From NCBI GenBank assembly GCA_964552015.1, contig CAZKFR010000013.1, positions 1-64,000 on the forward strand: DNA of 64,000 nt, written 5' to 3'. The notes below the pieces were generated by a model, which saw nothing but the letters and a program-made list of their open reading frames with translations, had not been told where the DNA came from and ran no database searches. Positions within the stretch are counted from its first letter, which is position 1. Each line of letters begins with the position of its first letter. Below, in pieces: positions 17,645 to 25,123 of this stretch. The stretch comes from Rhodocaloribacter sp964552015 (GTDB lineage: Bacteria > Bacteroidota > Rhodothermia > Rhodothermales > ISCAR-4553). The translations under genes and the position numbers were made by a program.

Positions 17645-17670
17645 AACGGGTCCTTCTGCGCCGCCTCCGC

Positions 17671-20310
17671 TCAATCAAAGGGCTTGGTGCTGTAATTCGG
17701 CGCTTCTTTCGTGATATGGACGTTGTGCGGGTGGCTCTCGCGCACGCCCGACTGCGTCACCCGGACGAACTGGGCCTTCTCGTACAGTTCCTCGATGGTA
17801 GCACACCCGCAGTACCCCATGGCCGCTCGCAGGCCGCCGAGCATCTGGTAGACGACCTCGTGGAGGGTGCCACCGTAGGGAACACGTCCTTCGATGCCCT
17901 CGGGCACGAGTTTCTTGATGTCGTCCTCCACGTCCTGGAAGTAGCGGTCCTTGCTGCCGGCCTGCATGGCTCCGAGCGACCCCATGCCGCGGTAGCTCTT
18001 ATACTTGCGGCCTTCGAACAGGATGGTCTCGCCCGGACTCTCCTCAACACGGGCAAAGAGCCCGCCGATCATGACGCTGCTGGCCCCGGCGGCCAGCGCC
18101 TTCGGGATGTCGCCCGTGTGCTTGATGCCACCGTCGGCGATGATGGGGATACCGTGCGGACGAGCCGCCCGCGCGCACTCCATGACGGCCGTGAGTTGCG
18201 GCACCCCGACGCCGGCCACGATCCGGGTGGTGCAAATCGAGTTGTGCACGATCGCGTTGTCGGCGATGAAGCTGTGGGTGGGGCAATCCACCTCGATGTC
18301 ATAGACCGGCACCGCCACCCCCAGTCGCCGCGCCTCCAGTTTCTTGACGATCTGGAATCCCCGGACCCGACGCCGGGCATGCGACACGTTGAGCCGGGAA
18401 CGCATGCTCGGCCGGCACCGATCCTCCGCGACCCCGTCCAGTCCACCAGCCGTGGCCGCCTCGGTCCGGCTGTTGGGGAAACTGCCCGTTACCATGAAGC
18501 AGAGCACGTTGAACAGTTCGACCAGGCGGGGCGAGGTGTTGCGGAAACAGAGCCGCCCATCGCCACTTACATGGCCGTCGCTCGCCACCAGGCCGTCGAG
18601 GAGCCCCTGCAGGTAGTCCGGGTTGGTGCACAGATACGCCGGCGGCAGGTGCTTCTCGTTCCGCTTGCCGAAAGAGGCCAGCAGCCGTGCCCAGGGCAAG
18701 GAATAGAGATGCAGGCTGATGACGTTCTTCTTCCCGCCGTCCCACCGGGGACGCACCCCGACGACCTGCTCCACACAGTCGGAAAGCTTCTCGGCCAGGT
18801 CGTATTCCTCCGAACCGAAATACCAGGAAACACGGCCGATCTCGCTGTTGCGTGAGGGGGCGATGAAGGCGTGCCCGTCGCCGAGGAACGTGCCGAAGAG
18901 GAAACCCAGCTCGTAGCTGTCCGGGATCCGGGTATGGTACCGGTCCAGTTGGCGCTCCTTGCGTATGGCGAACGCCTTCAAATCGATGGAAACGTGTTCC
19001 GGCAGTTCAAACCGGATCCGCTCCGGGAGGAGGAACGTGACGCGCTCGGCGGCTCCCACCTCCTGCCAGGAAAGTTTAGAGCCGCCCCGTTTCGTGGTCT
19101 TTTGCAACACGGCCGCATAGCCCTTGCTGGCAACGGTGGACTCCGCCACCGAAGTCAGGTCGCCGACATAGTACCGGTGATCCGGTGTCACGATGGTTTC
19201 GCGGTACGAGGCCGTGTGCCGGACGGCCATGACCTCCCGGATGCCCGTACACCAGGCCCGCCGGACGGTGACCGGCTGGCCGTGCATGTTGATCACGCGG
19301 TCGCCCGGGCGGATGTCTTCGATGTTCTTGTACGTGGCGTCGGCCATCAGCACGCGGGTGCCGGCGGCGAAGCAGCCGGGGCCTATGCCGACCTTCACGG
19401 CGTCCACGCCCGCCGCAATCAGATCCTCGGTCGCTTCGGGGGTGGCGACGTTGCCGGCGATGAGGTCGAGCGAGGGAAAGCGCTCGCGGACACGGCGGAC
19501 GGTCCGGAGCACCCCCTCGGAGTGGCCGTGGGCCGTATCGACCACGACAAAGTCCACGCCGGCCCCGACGAGTGCCTCGACGCGGTCGAGCACGTCGGCC
19601 GTCACGCCGACGGCCGCCCCCACCCGGAGCCGCCCGTGCTCGTCCTTGCAGGCGTTCGGAAACTGCCGTTTCTTCTGGATGTCCTTGAACGTGATGAGCC
19701 CGCGCAGCCGCCCCTCTTCGTCCACCACCGGCAGCTTTTCGATCTTGTGACGTTGCAGGAGTCGCTCGGCCTCCTCCAGCGTGGTGCCTACCGGCGCGGT
19801 GACGAGGCGATCCTTTGTCATCACGTCGGCGAGCCGGGCCGAGCCGTCCATCTGGAACCGCAGGTCCCGGTTGGTGACGATCCCGACGAGGCGCCCCTCG
19901 GCGTCCACGATGGGGATGCCGCCGATGGAGTAGCGGGCCATCTGCGCGCGGGCCGCCTGCACCGTATCGTCCGGCGAGAGGGTGATCGGGTCGAGGATCA
20001 TGCCGCTCTCGCTCCGCTTGACGCGACGCACCTCGGCAGCCTGCTGTTCGATGGTCATGTTCTTGTGCAGGACACCTACACCGCCTTCCCGGGCGATGGC
20101 GATAGCCATGCGCGCCTCGGTGACGGTGTCCATGGCCGCCGAGATCAGCGGGGCATTGAGCCGGATGTTTCGGGTCAGCCAGGTCTCGATCGACACCTCG
20201 CGCGGCATCACGGCCGAGCGACCCGGCACCAACAGGACGTCATCGTACGTGAGGCCTTCACCCCGGATCTTATCGGTGACGGGCTGAAGGGGTGTTAGCG
20301 GGGTCTGCAT
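17671..20310 (-). CDS. guaB: Inosine-5'-monophosphate dehydrogenase precursor with intein
   Basis: IMP dehydrogenase converts IMP to XMP with NAD+, the committed step of GMP synthesis. The 879-residue precursor contains extein residues 1-312 (ultra-conserved LTYDDVLLVPG near the start and two CBS motifs at about 95-210), an intein at 313-690, and extein residues 691-879. Splicing would give a normal 501-residue enzyme. The joined active-site loop reads GIGPG-SICTTRIVAGVG, with the catalytic Cys becoming residue 315. The flap RGMGSLGAM is in the C-terminal extein. The ATG at 20310 is chosen because an alternative at 20418 would run into the rRNA pseudouridine synthase gene. GuaB activity therefore depends on protein splicing. 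Confidence 0.95.
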   Translation of the reverse strand: MQTPLTPLQPVTDKIRGEGLTYDDVLLVPGRSAVMPREVSIETWLTRNIRLNAPLISAAMDTVTEARMAIAIAREGGVGVLHKNMTIEQQAAEVRRVKRSESGMILDPITLSPDDTVQAARAQMARYSIGGIPIVDAEGRLVGIVTNRDLRFQMDGSARLADVMTKDRLVTAPVGTTLEEAERLLQRHKIEKLPVVDEEGRLRGLITFKDIQKKRQFPNACKDEHGRLRVGAAVGVTADVLDRVEALVGAGVDFVVVDTAHGHSEGVLRTVRRVRERFPSLDLIAGNVATPEATEDLIAAGVDAVKVGIGPGCFAAGTRVLMADATYKNIEDIRPGDRVINMHGQPVTVRRAWCTGIREVMAVRHTASYRETIVTPDHRYYVGDLTSVAESTVASKGYAAVLQKTTKRGGSKLSWQEVGAAERVTFLLPERIRFELPEHVSIDLKAFAIRKERQLDRYHTRIPDSYELGFLFGTFLGDGHAFIAPSRNSEIGRVSWYFGSEEYDLAEKLSDCVEQVVGVRPRWDGGKKNVISLHLYSLPWARLLASFGKRNEKHLPPAYLCTNPDYLQGLLDGLVASDGHVSGDGRLCFRNTSPRLVELFNVLCFMVTGSFPNSRTEAATAGGLDGVAEDRCRPSMRSRLNVSHARRRVRGFQIVKKLEARRLGVAVPVYDIEVDCPTHSFIADNAIVHNSICTTRIVAGVGVPQLTAVMECARAARPHGIPIIADGGIKHTGDIPKALAAGASSVMIGGLFARVEESPGETILFEGRKYKSYRGMGSLGAMQAGSKDRYFQDVEDDIKKLVPEGIEGRVPYGGTLHEVVYQMLGGLRAAMGYCGCATIEELYEKAQFVRVTQSGVRESHPHNVHITKEAPNYSTKPFD
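18241..19374 (-). mobile_element. Intein in IMP dehydrogenase with LAGLIDADG homing endonuclease
   Basis: A 378-residue, 1134-bp in-frame element. Residue 1 is Cys (CFAAGTRVLM). Block B is TPDH at 63-66. Two dodecapeptide motifs, LGFLFGTFLGDGH (156-168) and LQGLLDGLVASDG (255-267), mark a LAGLIDADG endonuclease. The C-terminal splicing block ends HSFIADNAIVHN, and the +1 extein residue is Ser. All class-1 splicing residues and both endonuclease aspartates are present, so the element looks active both for splicing and for homing. It lies two residues before the catalytic Cys of IMPDH, the most conserved DNA of the gene, as expected of an intein insertion site. Confidence 0.94.
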
Positions 20311-20354
20311 GGCGTTGTTGGTTGCGTGGTAGGTGGGTGGGGGTAGGCTGTGCC

Positions 20355-21173
20355 TCAGGGCTTGAGGCCGACCGACCGGCGCAGGCGACGCACCTCGGCA
20401 TCCTGCAGGCGTCGCCACTTGCCCCGGCGCACGCCGGCCGTGGTCAGGCCCGCATAGGCGACCCGCTCCAACTGGACGACCTCGTGCCCGAGGGCCTCGA
20501 ACATACGGCGGACCTGGCGGTTACGTCCTTCATGGATCTGCAGGCCCACCTCATGGTGGTTGTCCGGCGTCAGGTAGGCCACCCGGTCCGCCCGGGCCAG
20601 ACCGTCGTCCAGCTCGATCCCTTCGCGAAGTTGCTCCAGCTGGTGCGGCTTGACGGCTTCCCGCGTGCGTACCCGGTAGAGTTTCTCGACCTGGTAGCGC
20701 GGGTGCATGAGCCGGTGGGCCAGTTCGCCGTCGTTGGTCAGGAGAAGCACGCCGGTGGTGTGGCGGTCCAGGCGCCCGACCGGGAATAGCCCCTCTTTCT
20801 CTTCGGGCGGCAGGTCGATCAGGTCGAGCACGGTGGCCCGGCCCTTCTCATCATCGGTGGTCGTAATCGTGTCGCCGGGCTTGTTGAGCAGGAGGTACAG
20901 ATAGGGTTGCGGCGAGATGCGCCGGCCGTTGACGATCACCTCATCCCCCTCCTGCACCCGCACCCCCATCTCGGTAACCACCTCGCCGTTGACCCGGACG
21001 CGTCCTGCCCGGATCAGTTCATCCGCTTTGCGGCGCGAACACACCCCTGCCCGGGCAATGTAGCGGTTGAGCCGCATGCCATCGGTATCCGGTACCGGGG
21101 CGGATTTCGGCGCGACCTCGGGTTTGCGCTGTCGCGGCGTCCGGGAGGCCTTGTTCCGTCGTGACCCTTTCAT
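20355..21173 (-). CDS. rluB: rRNA pseudouridine synthase (RsuA/RluB/RluE/RluF family)
   Basis: A 272-residue enzyme that isomerises uridine in ribosomal RNA. A basic N-terminal tail of about 30 residues is followed by an S4 RNA-binding domain (MRLNRYIARAGVCSRRKADELI, GRVRVNG). The catalytic domain has LYLLLNKPGDTITT and GLFPVGRLDRHTTGVLLLTND, with catalytic Asp136. The C-terminal IHEGRNRQVRRMFEALGHEV is the family signature. It follows scpB, the common gene order in many bacteria (scpA-scpB-rluB). The exact rRNA target (RluB-type U2605) is inferred from this context. The ATG at 21173 is preferred over a TTG six codons upstream. Confidence 0.88.
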   Translation of the reverse strand: MKGSRRNKASRTPRQRKPEVAPKSAPVPDTDGMRLNRYIARAGVCSRRKADELIRAGRVRVNGEVVTEMGVRVQEGDEVIVNGRRISPQPYLYLLLNKPGDTITTTDDEKGRATVLDLIDLPPEEKEGLFPVGRLDRHTTGVLLLTNDGELAHRLMHPRYQVEKLYRVRTREAVKPHQLEQLREGIELDDGLARADRVAYLTPDNHHEVGLQIHEGRNRQVRRMFEALGHEVVQLERVAYAGLTTAGVRRGKWRRLQDAEVRRLRRSVGLKP

Positions 21174-21218
21174 GGCTTCGTTGGGCGGCAACCCGCGGGG
21201 ATACGAGAAAACCCCGGC

Positions 21219-21953
21219 TCAGGGGTCCGAGGTTTCGTCCGGCGAGGCGTCCGGTGGTTGAGCTAGCGGTTCAGGCGCCCCTTCGTGGAGGCCGGCTTCC
21301 ATCAGGAGCCGGGCACGCTCCCGGTTAAAGGCTGGATCGTTGAGTAACTCCTCAACCTCGCGCAGGTTCGGCAGTTCACCGAGGCTTTGCAGGCCGAACT
21401 GCTCGAGGAAACGGGCGGTGGTGCCATAGAGCAGCGGCCGCCCGACGGCCTCGCTGCGCCCCACAACGTCGATCAGATTGAGTTCGAGCAACCGGCGCAG
21501 GGCATAGTCGGAGTCCACGCCGCGCACGTAGTCGACTTCCGGCTTGGTGACGGGCTGCCGGTACGCCACGACGGCCAGCGTCTCCATGAGCGAGCGCGAG
21601 AGACGGCGTTGCCGGGTGTCTTCGAAGAGGGCCCGCACGTACGGCGCCAGTTCCGGTTCCGTTGCCATGCGGTACCCGCCGGCCCAGCGGTGGATACGGA
21701 AGGTCCGCTCGGTAGCTTCATAGGCGGCATTGAGCCGATCGACGGCTTCTTCGATGGCGGACACCGGCGGCCGCGGCTCCCCCGTCACCTCGGCATACAC
21801 CGCCGCGATGCGGGCCGGTGCAAGCGGCTCATCGGCAGCAAAGATCATGGCCTCGCAGACACGCTCCAGGCTGCGACGCACCGGCGCCTCCCCGTCGGTA
21901 TCCAGCACAGTCGTCTCGGCTTCCATGGCTTCAGCGGTTGATCCGATCGTCAT
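21219..21953 (-). CDS. scpB: Segregation and condensation protein B
   Basis: A 244-residue kleisin-associated winged-helix protein of the SMC-ScpAB condensin, acting on the nucleoid. Typical features are LERVCEAMIFAADEPL, the long helix region YEATERTFRIHRWAGGYRM and the highly conserved SLMETLAVVAYRQPVTKPEVDYVRG. LLYGTTARFLEQFGLQSL ends the second winged helix. The Met at 21953 overlaps the end of scpA by 23 bp. A second Met at 21926 would leave a 4-bp gap and is equally possible. The C-terminal 25 residues are acidic and Pro-rich. Confidence 0.92.
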   Translation of the reverse strand: MTIGSTAEAMEAETTVLDTDGEAPVRRSLERVCEAMIFAADEPLAPARIAAVYAEVTGEPRPPVSAIEEAVDRLNAAYEATERTFRIHRWAGGYRMATEPELAPYVRALFEDTRQRRLSRSLMETLAVVAYRQPVTKPEVDYVRGVDSDYALRRLLELNLIDVVGRSEAVGRPLLYGTTARFLEQFGLQSLGELPNLREVEELLNDPAFNRERARLLMEAGLHEGAPEPLAQPPDASPDETSDP

Positions 21954-22689
21954 CGACGGAGGCGGCTTCGCTTCCCGTTCGTGCCGCTACGACCCGCTCG
22001 ACCAGAAAGTCGTCGGTACGGGCGACGTAGAGGCACACGTGCCCCTGGCGAGCCAGTTCCAGCACGGCCAGGAACGTGGCGATGATGAAAGCTTTGGAAC
22101 GACGCGCCACCAGGCTGGCGAACGAGACACGCTGGCCGGAGAGCACCCGTTCCAGGACAAAGGCGATCTGGTCCTCGACGGCGTATTCCTCCCGCACCAC
22201 CCGGTGGACCGGCTCGTCGACCGGCCGGGTCAGGATGCGACGGAGGGCAGCCACGAGGTCATAGACGCTGTTGTCCAGCAGCACCTCCTCCGGGGCCTCG
22301 TCCTGTGCCATAGCGGCTGCCCGGCCCCGCACGAAACGTTCGGCCCGGTCGGCCTCCCGCTCGGCAAGCACCCCGGCGGCCTCCTTGAACCGTACGTACT
22401 CGAGCAGCCGCTCCACCAGTTCACGCCGGGGATCGACCGGTTCGCCTTCCTCATCTACCTCGGGCGAGGGCAGCAGCATCCGCGCCTTGATGTTGATCAG
22501 AAGCGCCGCCATGTAGAGAAAGTCCCCTACACCGTCCAGATCGATCTCTTCGAGCCTCTGCACGTAAGCGAGAAACTCGTCGGCGATCCGGGCAATGGGG
22601 ATGTCGTACACGTCCAGTTCATCCCGTCGGATGAAAAACAGCAACAGGTCCAGCGGACCTTCGAACTGCTCCAGGTGGACGCGATACAT
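21931..22689 (-). CDS. scpA: Segregation and condensation protein A (kleisin)
   Basis: A 252-residue kleisin that bridges the SMC heads and recruits ScpB. The start YRVHLEQFEGPLDLLLFFIRRDELD is diagnostic. DGVGDFLYMAALLINIKARMLLP forms the N-terminal SMC-neck-binding helix bundle. The C-terminal winged helix (VSFASLVARRSKAFIIATFLAVLEL) contacts the SMC cap. The start at 22689 is fixed by this N-terminal motif, since the longer frame upstream is Arg/Trp-rich noise. An SMC gene is not in the window. Confidence 0.93.
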   Translation of the reverse strand: MYRVHLEQFEGPLDLLLFFIRRDELDVYDIPIARIADEFLAYVQRLEEIDLDGVGDFLYMAALLINIKARMLLPSPEVDEEGEPVDPRRELVERLLEYVRFKEAAGVLAEREADRAERFVRGRAAAMAQDEAPEEVLLDNSVYDLVAALRRILTRPVDEPVHRVVREEYAVEDQIAFVLERVLSGQRVSFASLVARRSKAFIIATFLAVLELARQGHVCLYVARTDDFLVERVVAARTGSEAASVDDDRINR

Positions 22690-22718
22690 CGTACGCAAGA
22701 TGGGGAATCGGTCGGGGC

Positions 22719-22745
22719 GAAACCAGGCACCGGGGCGAGGCCTGG
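22719..22745 (-). terminator. Weak hairpin terminator after the epimerase gene
   Basis: On the minus strand CCAGGC and GCCTGG form a 6-bp stem with an 11-base loop, followed by only three T residues. It lies between the epimerase stop and scpA, so it could cause partial termination. Confidence 0.3.
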
Positions 22746-22753
22746 CGGCCGGT

Positions 22754-23686
22754 TCACACGGCCACACGGGTCTTGAACCACGCCACCGTGCGCCGCAGTC
22801 CTTCCTCCAGGGCCACGTCCGGGCTCCACCCCAGCTCGCGCTGGGCCCGCGCATAGCCCAGCACGCTGCGCCGCTGCTCACCCGGCTTGGCGGGCGCATG
22901 CCGCTCGGGCACCGACGGGTCGATCAGCTCGCGCAACGTCCGGAACAGTTCGTTGACGTTCGTCTCGACGCCGGTCCCCACGTTGAAGATACCGCTGCCG
23001 TCATAGTTCAGCGCCGCCACGTTGGCCCGAACGACGTCCCCGACGTAGACGTAGTCGCGTGTCTGGAGCCCGTCGCCGTTGATGAAGGGGGCCTCTCCCC
23101 GGAGCATCCGTTCGGTGAAGATGGCCACCACGCCGGCTTCCCCATGGGGGTTCTGCCGCGGGCCATATACGTTGGCGTAACGCAACGCCACGTAGTCGAT
23201 GCCGTACTGCGCCCGGTAATAGAACAGGTATTTTTCCGTACAGAGCTTCGTGATGCCGTAGGGCGAGAGCGGGCGAAGCGGGTGTTCTTCGTCCTGGGGC
23301 GTGTAGTCCGGTTCCCCGTAGATAGCCCCCCCCGTCGATGCAAAGAGCACCTTTTTCAGGCCATGCTCCCGCCCGGCCTCCATCAGGTTCAGGAACCCGA
23401 TCAGGTTCACGTCGGCATCGAAGCGCGGGTCGGCCACGGAGCGGCGCACGTCCATCTGGGCGGCGTGGTGGCAGAGCACGTCGTATTGCTCGCGCCGCAT
23501 GACCTCGGCGGCTTCGGGCGAGCGGATGTCCATCCGGTGTACGACGGCGCCTTCGGGCACGTTTTCTTCCCGCCCGCCCGAAAAATCGTCCATCACATGC
23601 ACGTCGTGTCCCTGGGCGCGAAACGCATCCGCCACGTGCGAGCCAATGAATCCGGCGCCTCCGGTGACGAGGATCTTGTGTTTCAT
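22754..23686 (-). CDS. NAD-dependent epimerase/dehydratase (UDP-glucose 4-epimerase-like, extended SDR)
   Basis: A 310-residue extended short-chain dehydrogenase. The N-terminal GGAGFIGSHVADAF binds NAD+. The catalytic tyrosine motif is PYGITKLCTEKY (YxxxK), with Ser/Thr in VLFASTGGAIYGE. YGPRQNPHGEAGVVAIFTERML and INGDGLQTRDYVYVGDVVRA form the sugar-nucleotide binding part typical of GalE and GalE-like enzymes. It likely interconverts UDP-hexoses for envelope glycan synthesis, although the substrate cannot be fixed from sequence. The start at 23686 lies 13 bp after the M16 protease gene, so the two are probably co-transcribed. Confidence 0.85.
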   Translation of the reverse strand: MKHKILVTGGAGFIGSHVADAFRAQGHDVHVMDDFSGGREENVPEGAVVHRMDIRSPEAAEVMRREQYDVLCHHAAQMDVRRSVADPRFDADVNLIGFLNLMEAGREHGLKKVLFASTGGAIYGEPDYTPQDEEHPLRPLSPYGITKLCTEKYLFYYRAQYGIDYVALRYANVYGPRQNPHGEAGVVAIFTERMLRGEAPFINGDGLQTRDYVYVGDVVRANVAALNYDGSGIFNVGTGVETNVNELFRTLRELIDPSVPERHAPAKPGEQRRSVLGYARAQRELGWSPDVALEEGLRRTVAWFKTRVAV

Positions 23687-23699
23687 AACCGTGATGCTG

Positions 23700-24974
23700 T
23701 TAAGGGGTCTGGTTTCCGTTTCGAGGTACGAGGACGGCGCTGGAGAAGCGCTCGGGCACGAACAGCGTGCGGGCCACCTCCAGCACATCTTCCCGGGTTA
23801 CGGCCTCCACCTGTTCGATGATTTCATCGAGCGTGAAATACCGCCCGTAGTAGAGTTCCTGCCGTCCGAGCCGCATCATCCGGCTGCCCATGCTCTCGAG
23901 CCCGAGCATGATCGAACCTTTGACCTGGTTGATAGCCTCGTTCAACATACGCGGGCTGACGGGCTGCTGCACCAGCCGGTCGAGTTCACGGAGAATGAGC
24001 CGCCGCGCCCGGTCCACCTTCGACGGGTCGGTACCCATGTACACGCCGAAGTCGCCGGTATCGGAGTGGAGGTTCATGAACGAGTAGATGTTATAACAAT
24101 AGCCGTACTTCTCCCGAATGTTCTGGTTGAGCCGGCTCGACATGCCGCCGCCGAGCAGGGTGTTGAGCACCGAGAGCGCCGCCCGACGAGGGTCGTGCAC
24201 ATCGAAGGCGGGCAACCCCAGGACCAGGTGCGCCTGCTGCAACGGCCGTGCCTCGACGACGTGCGCGGGGACGTACCCATCGACGGGTGCCCGCGCGGCG
24301 GTGCCGGGCTGACGATCCGCCCGGGCAAAGATGCGCTCCACCTGCCGCACGAGGCGGTCGTGGTCCACGTTCCCTGCCACGGCCACGACCATCCGGTCGG
24401 GCGTGTAGTGCCGGTTCAGGTAGTCAACGAGCTGCTCGCGGGTGAAGGACACGACCGTTTCCGGGAAGCCAATCACCGGGCGCCCCATCGGGTGGTCGCC
24501 ATAGAGGGCCGTCTCGAACCGGTCGAAGACGAGGTCCTCCGGCGTGTCCTCGTACATCCGCATCTCCTCGATGACCACGTCCTTCTCCTTCTCGAGCTCC
24601 CGTTCGGGAAACGTGGGATGGAGCACGAGGTCGCACACCGTGTCTACGGCCCGGGCCAGGTGCTCGTCGAGGGCCCGGGCATAATAGCAGGTGTACTCCT
24701 TGCCGGTGAATGCGTTGAGGTAGCCGCCCACGGCCTCCATGCGCCGGGCGATCTGGTGCATCCGCCGGTGGGCCGTCCCCTTGAACACCATGTGTTCGAT
24801 GAAATGGCTGATGCCGCTCTCCGCGGCGGCCTCGTCCCGACTGCCGGTATAGACCCAGATGCCGACGGAGATCGAGCGTACGGACGGGATCTTCTCGGTC
24901 ACGACGCGCACGCCATTGGGCAGTACGGTCTTCTCGAAGAGAGGGAGCGTGGCGGATTTCGGATAAGGCTTCAT
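23700..24974 (-). CDS. M16 family zinc metallopeptidase (pitrilysin / processing-peptidase type)
   Basis: A 424-residue inverzincin protease. The HxxEH zinc motif is HFIEH at 57-61 (GISHFIEHMVFKGTAHR), with a downstream glutamate in the helix VVIEEMRMYED. The second half (GGGMSSRLNQNIREKYGYCYNIYS) is the non-catalytic M16_C domain with the R/Y pair that binds substrate. It has no signal peptide, so it is probably cytosolic. Single-unit members of about 420 residues such as B. subtilis MlpA (YmxG) often follow pnp, exactly as here. Its substrates are unknown. Confidence 0.9.
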   Translation of the reverse strand: MKPYPKSATLPLFEKTVLPNGVRVVTEKIPSVRSISVGIWVYTGSRDEAAAESGISHFIEHMVFKGTAHRRMHQIARRMEAVGGYLNAFTGKEYTCYYARALDEHLARAVDTVCDLVLHPTFPERELEKEKDVVIEEMRMYEDTPEDLVFDRFETALYGDHPMGRPVIGFPETVVSFTREQLVDYLNRHYTPDRMVVAVAGNVDHDRLVRQVERIFARADRQPGTAARAPVDGYVPAHVVEARPLQQAHLVLGLPAFDVHDPRRAALSVLNTLLGGGMSSRLNQNIREKYGYCYNIYSFMNLHSDTGDFGVYMGTDPSKVDRARRLILRELDRLVQQPVSPRMLNEAINQVKGSIMLGLESMGSRMMRLGRQELYYGRYFTLDEIIEQVEAVTREDVLEVARTLFVPERFSSAVLVPRNGNQTP

Positions 24975-25123
24975 CGCGAGGATAAAGAAGAAGGCGAGAG
25001 CACCGGGCCCCCGCCTTGCTTGCTTACGGTTTGCGGGCTACGCCGGGTGTGAATCCGACGGGCCGCGATCGGGAGCGCTTATACCCGGGCCGGCGCCGGT
25101 GGGTTCGGCGCTCCGGCGCGTCG

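Noticed and set aside
17671..20310. guaB split by frameshift or chimeric assembly
   Set aside because: The frame is continuous through extein, intein and extein, and the exteins join to an exact IMPDH active-site loop.
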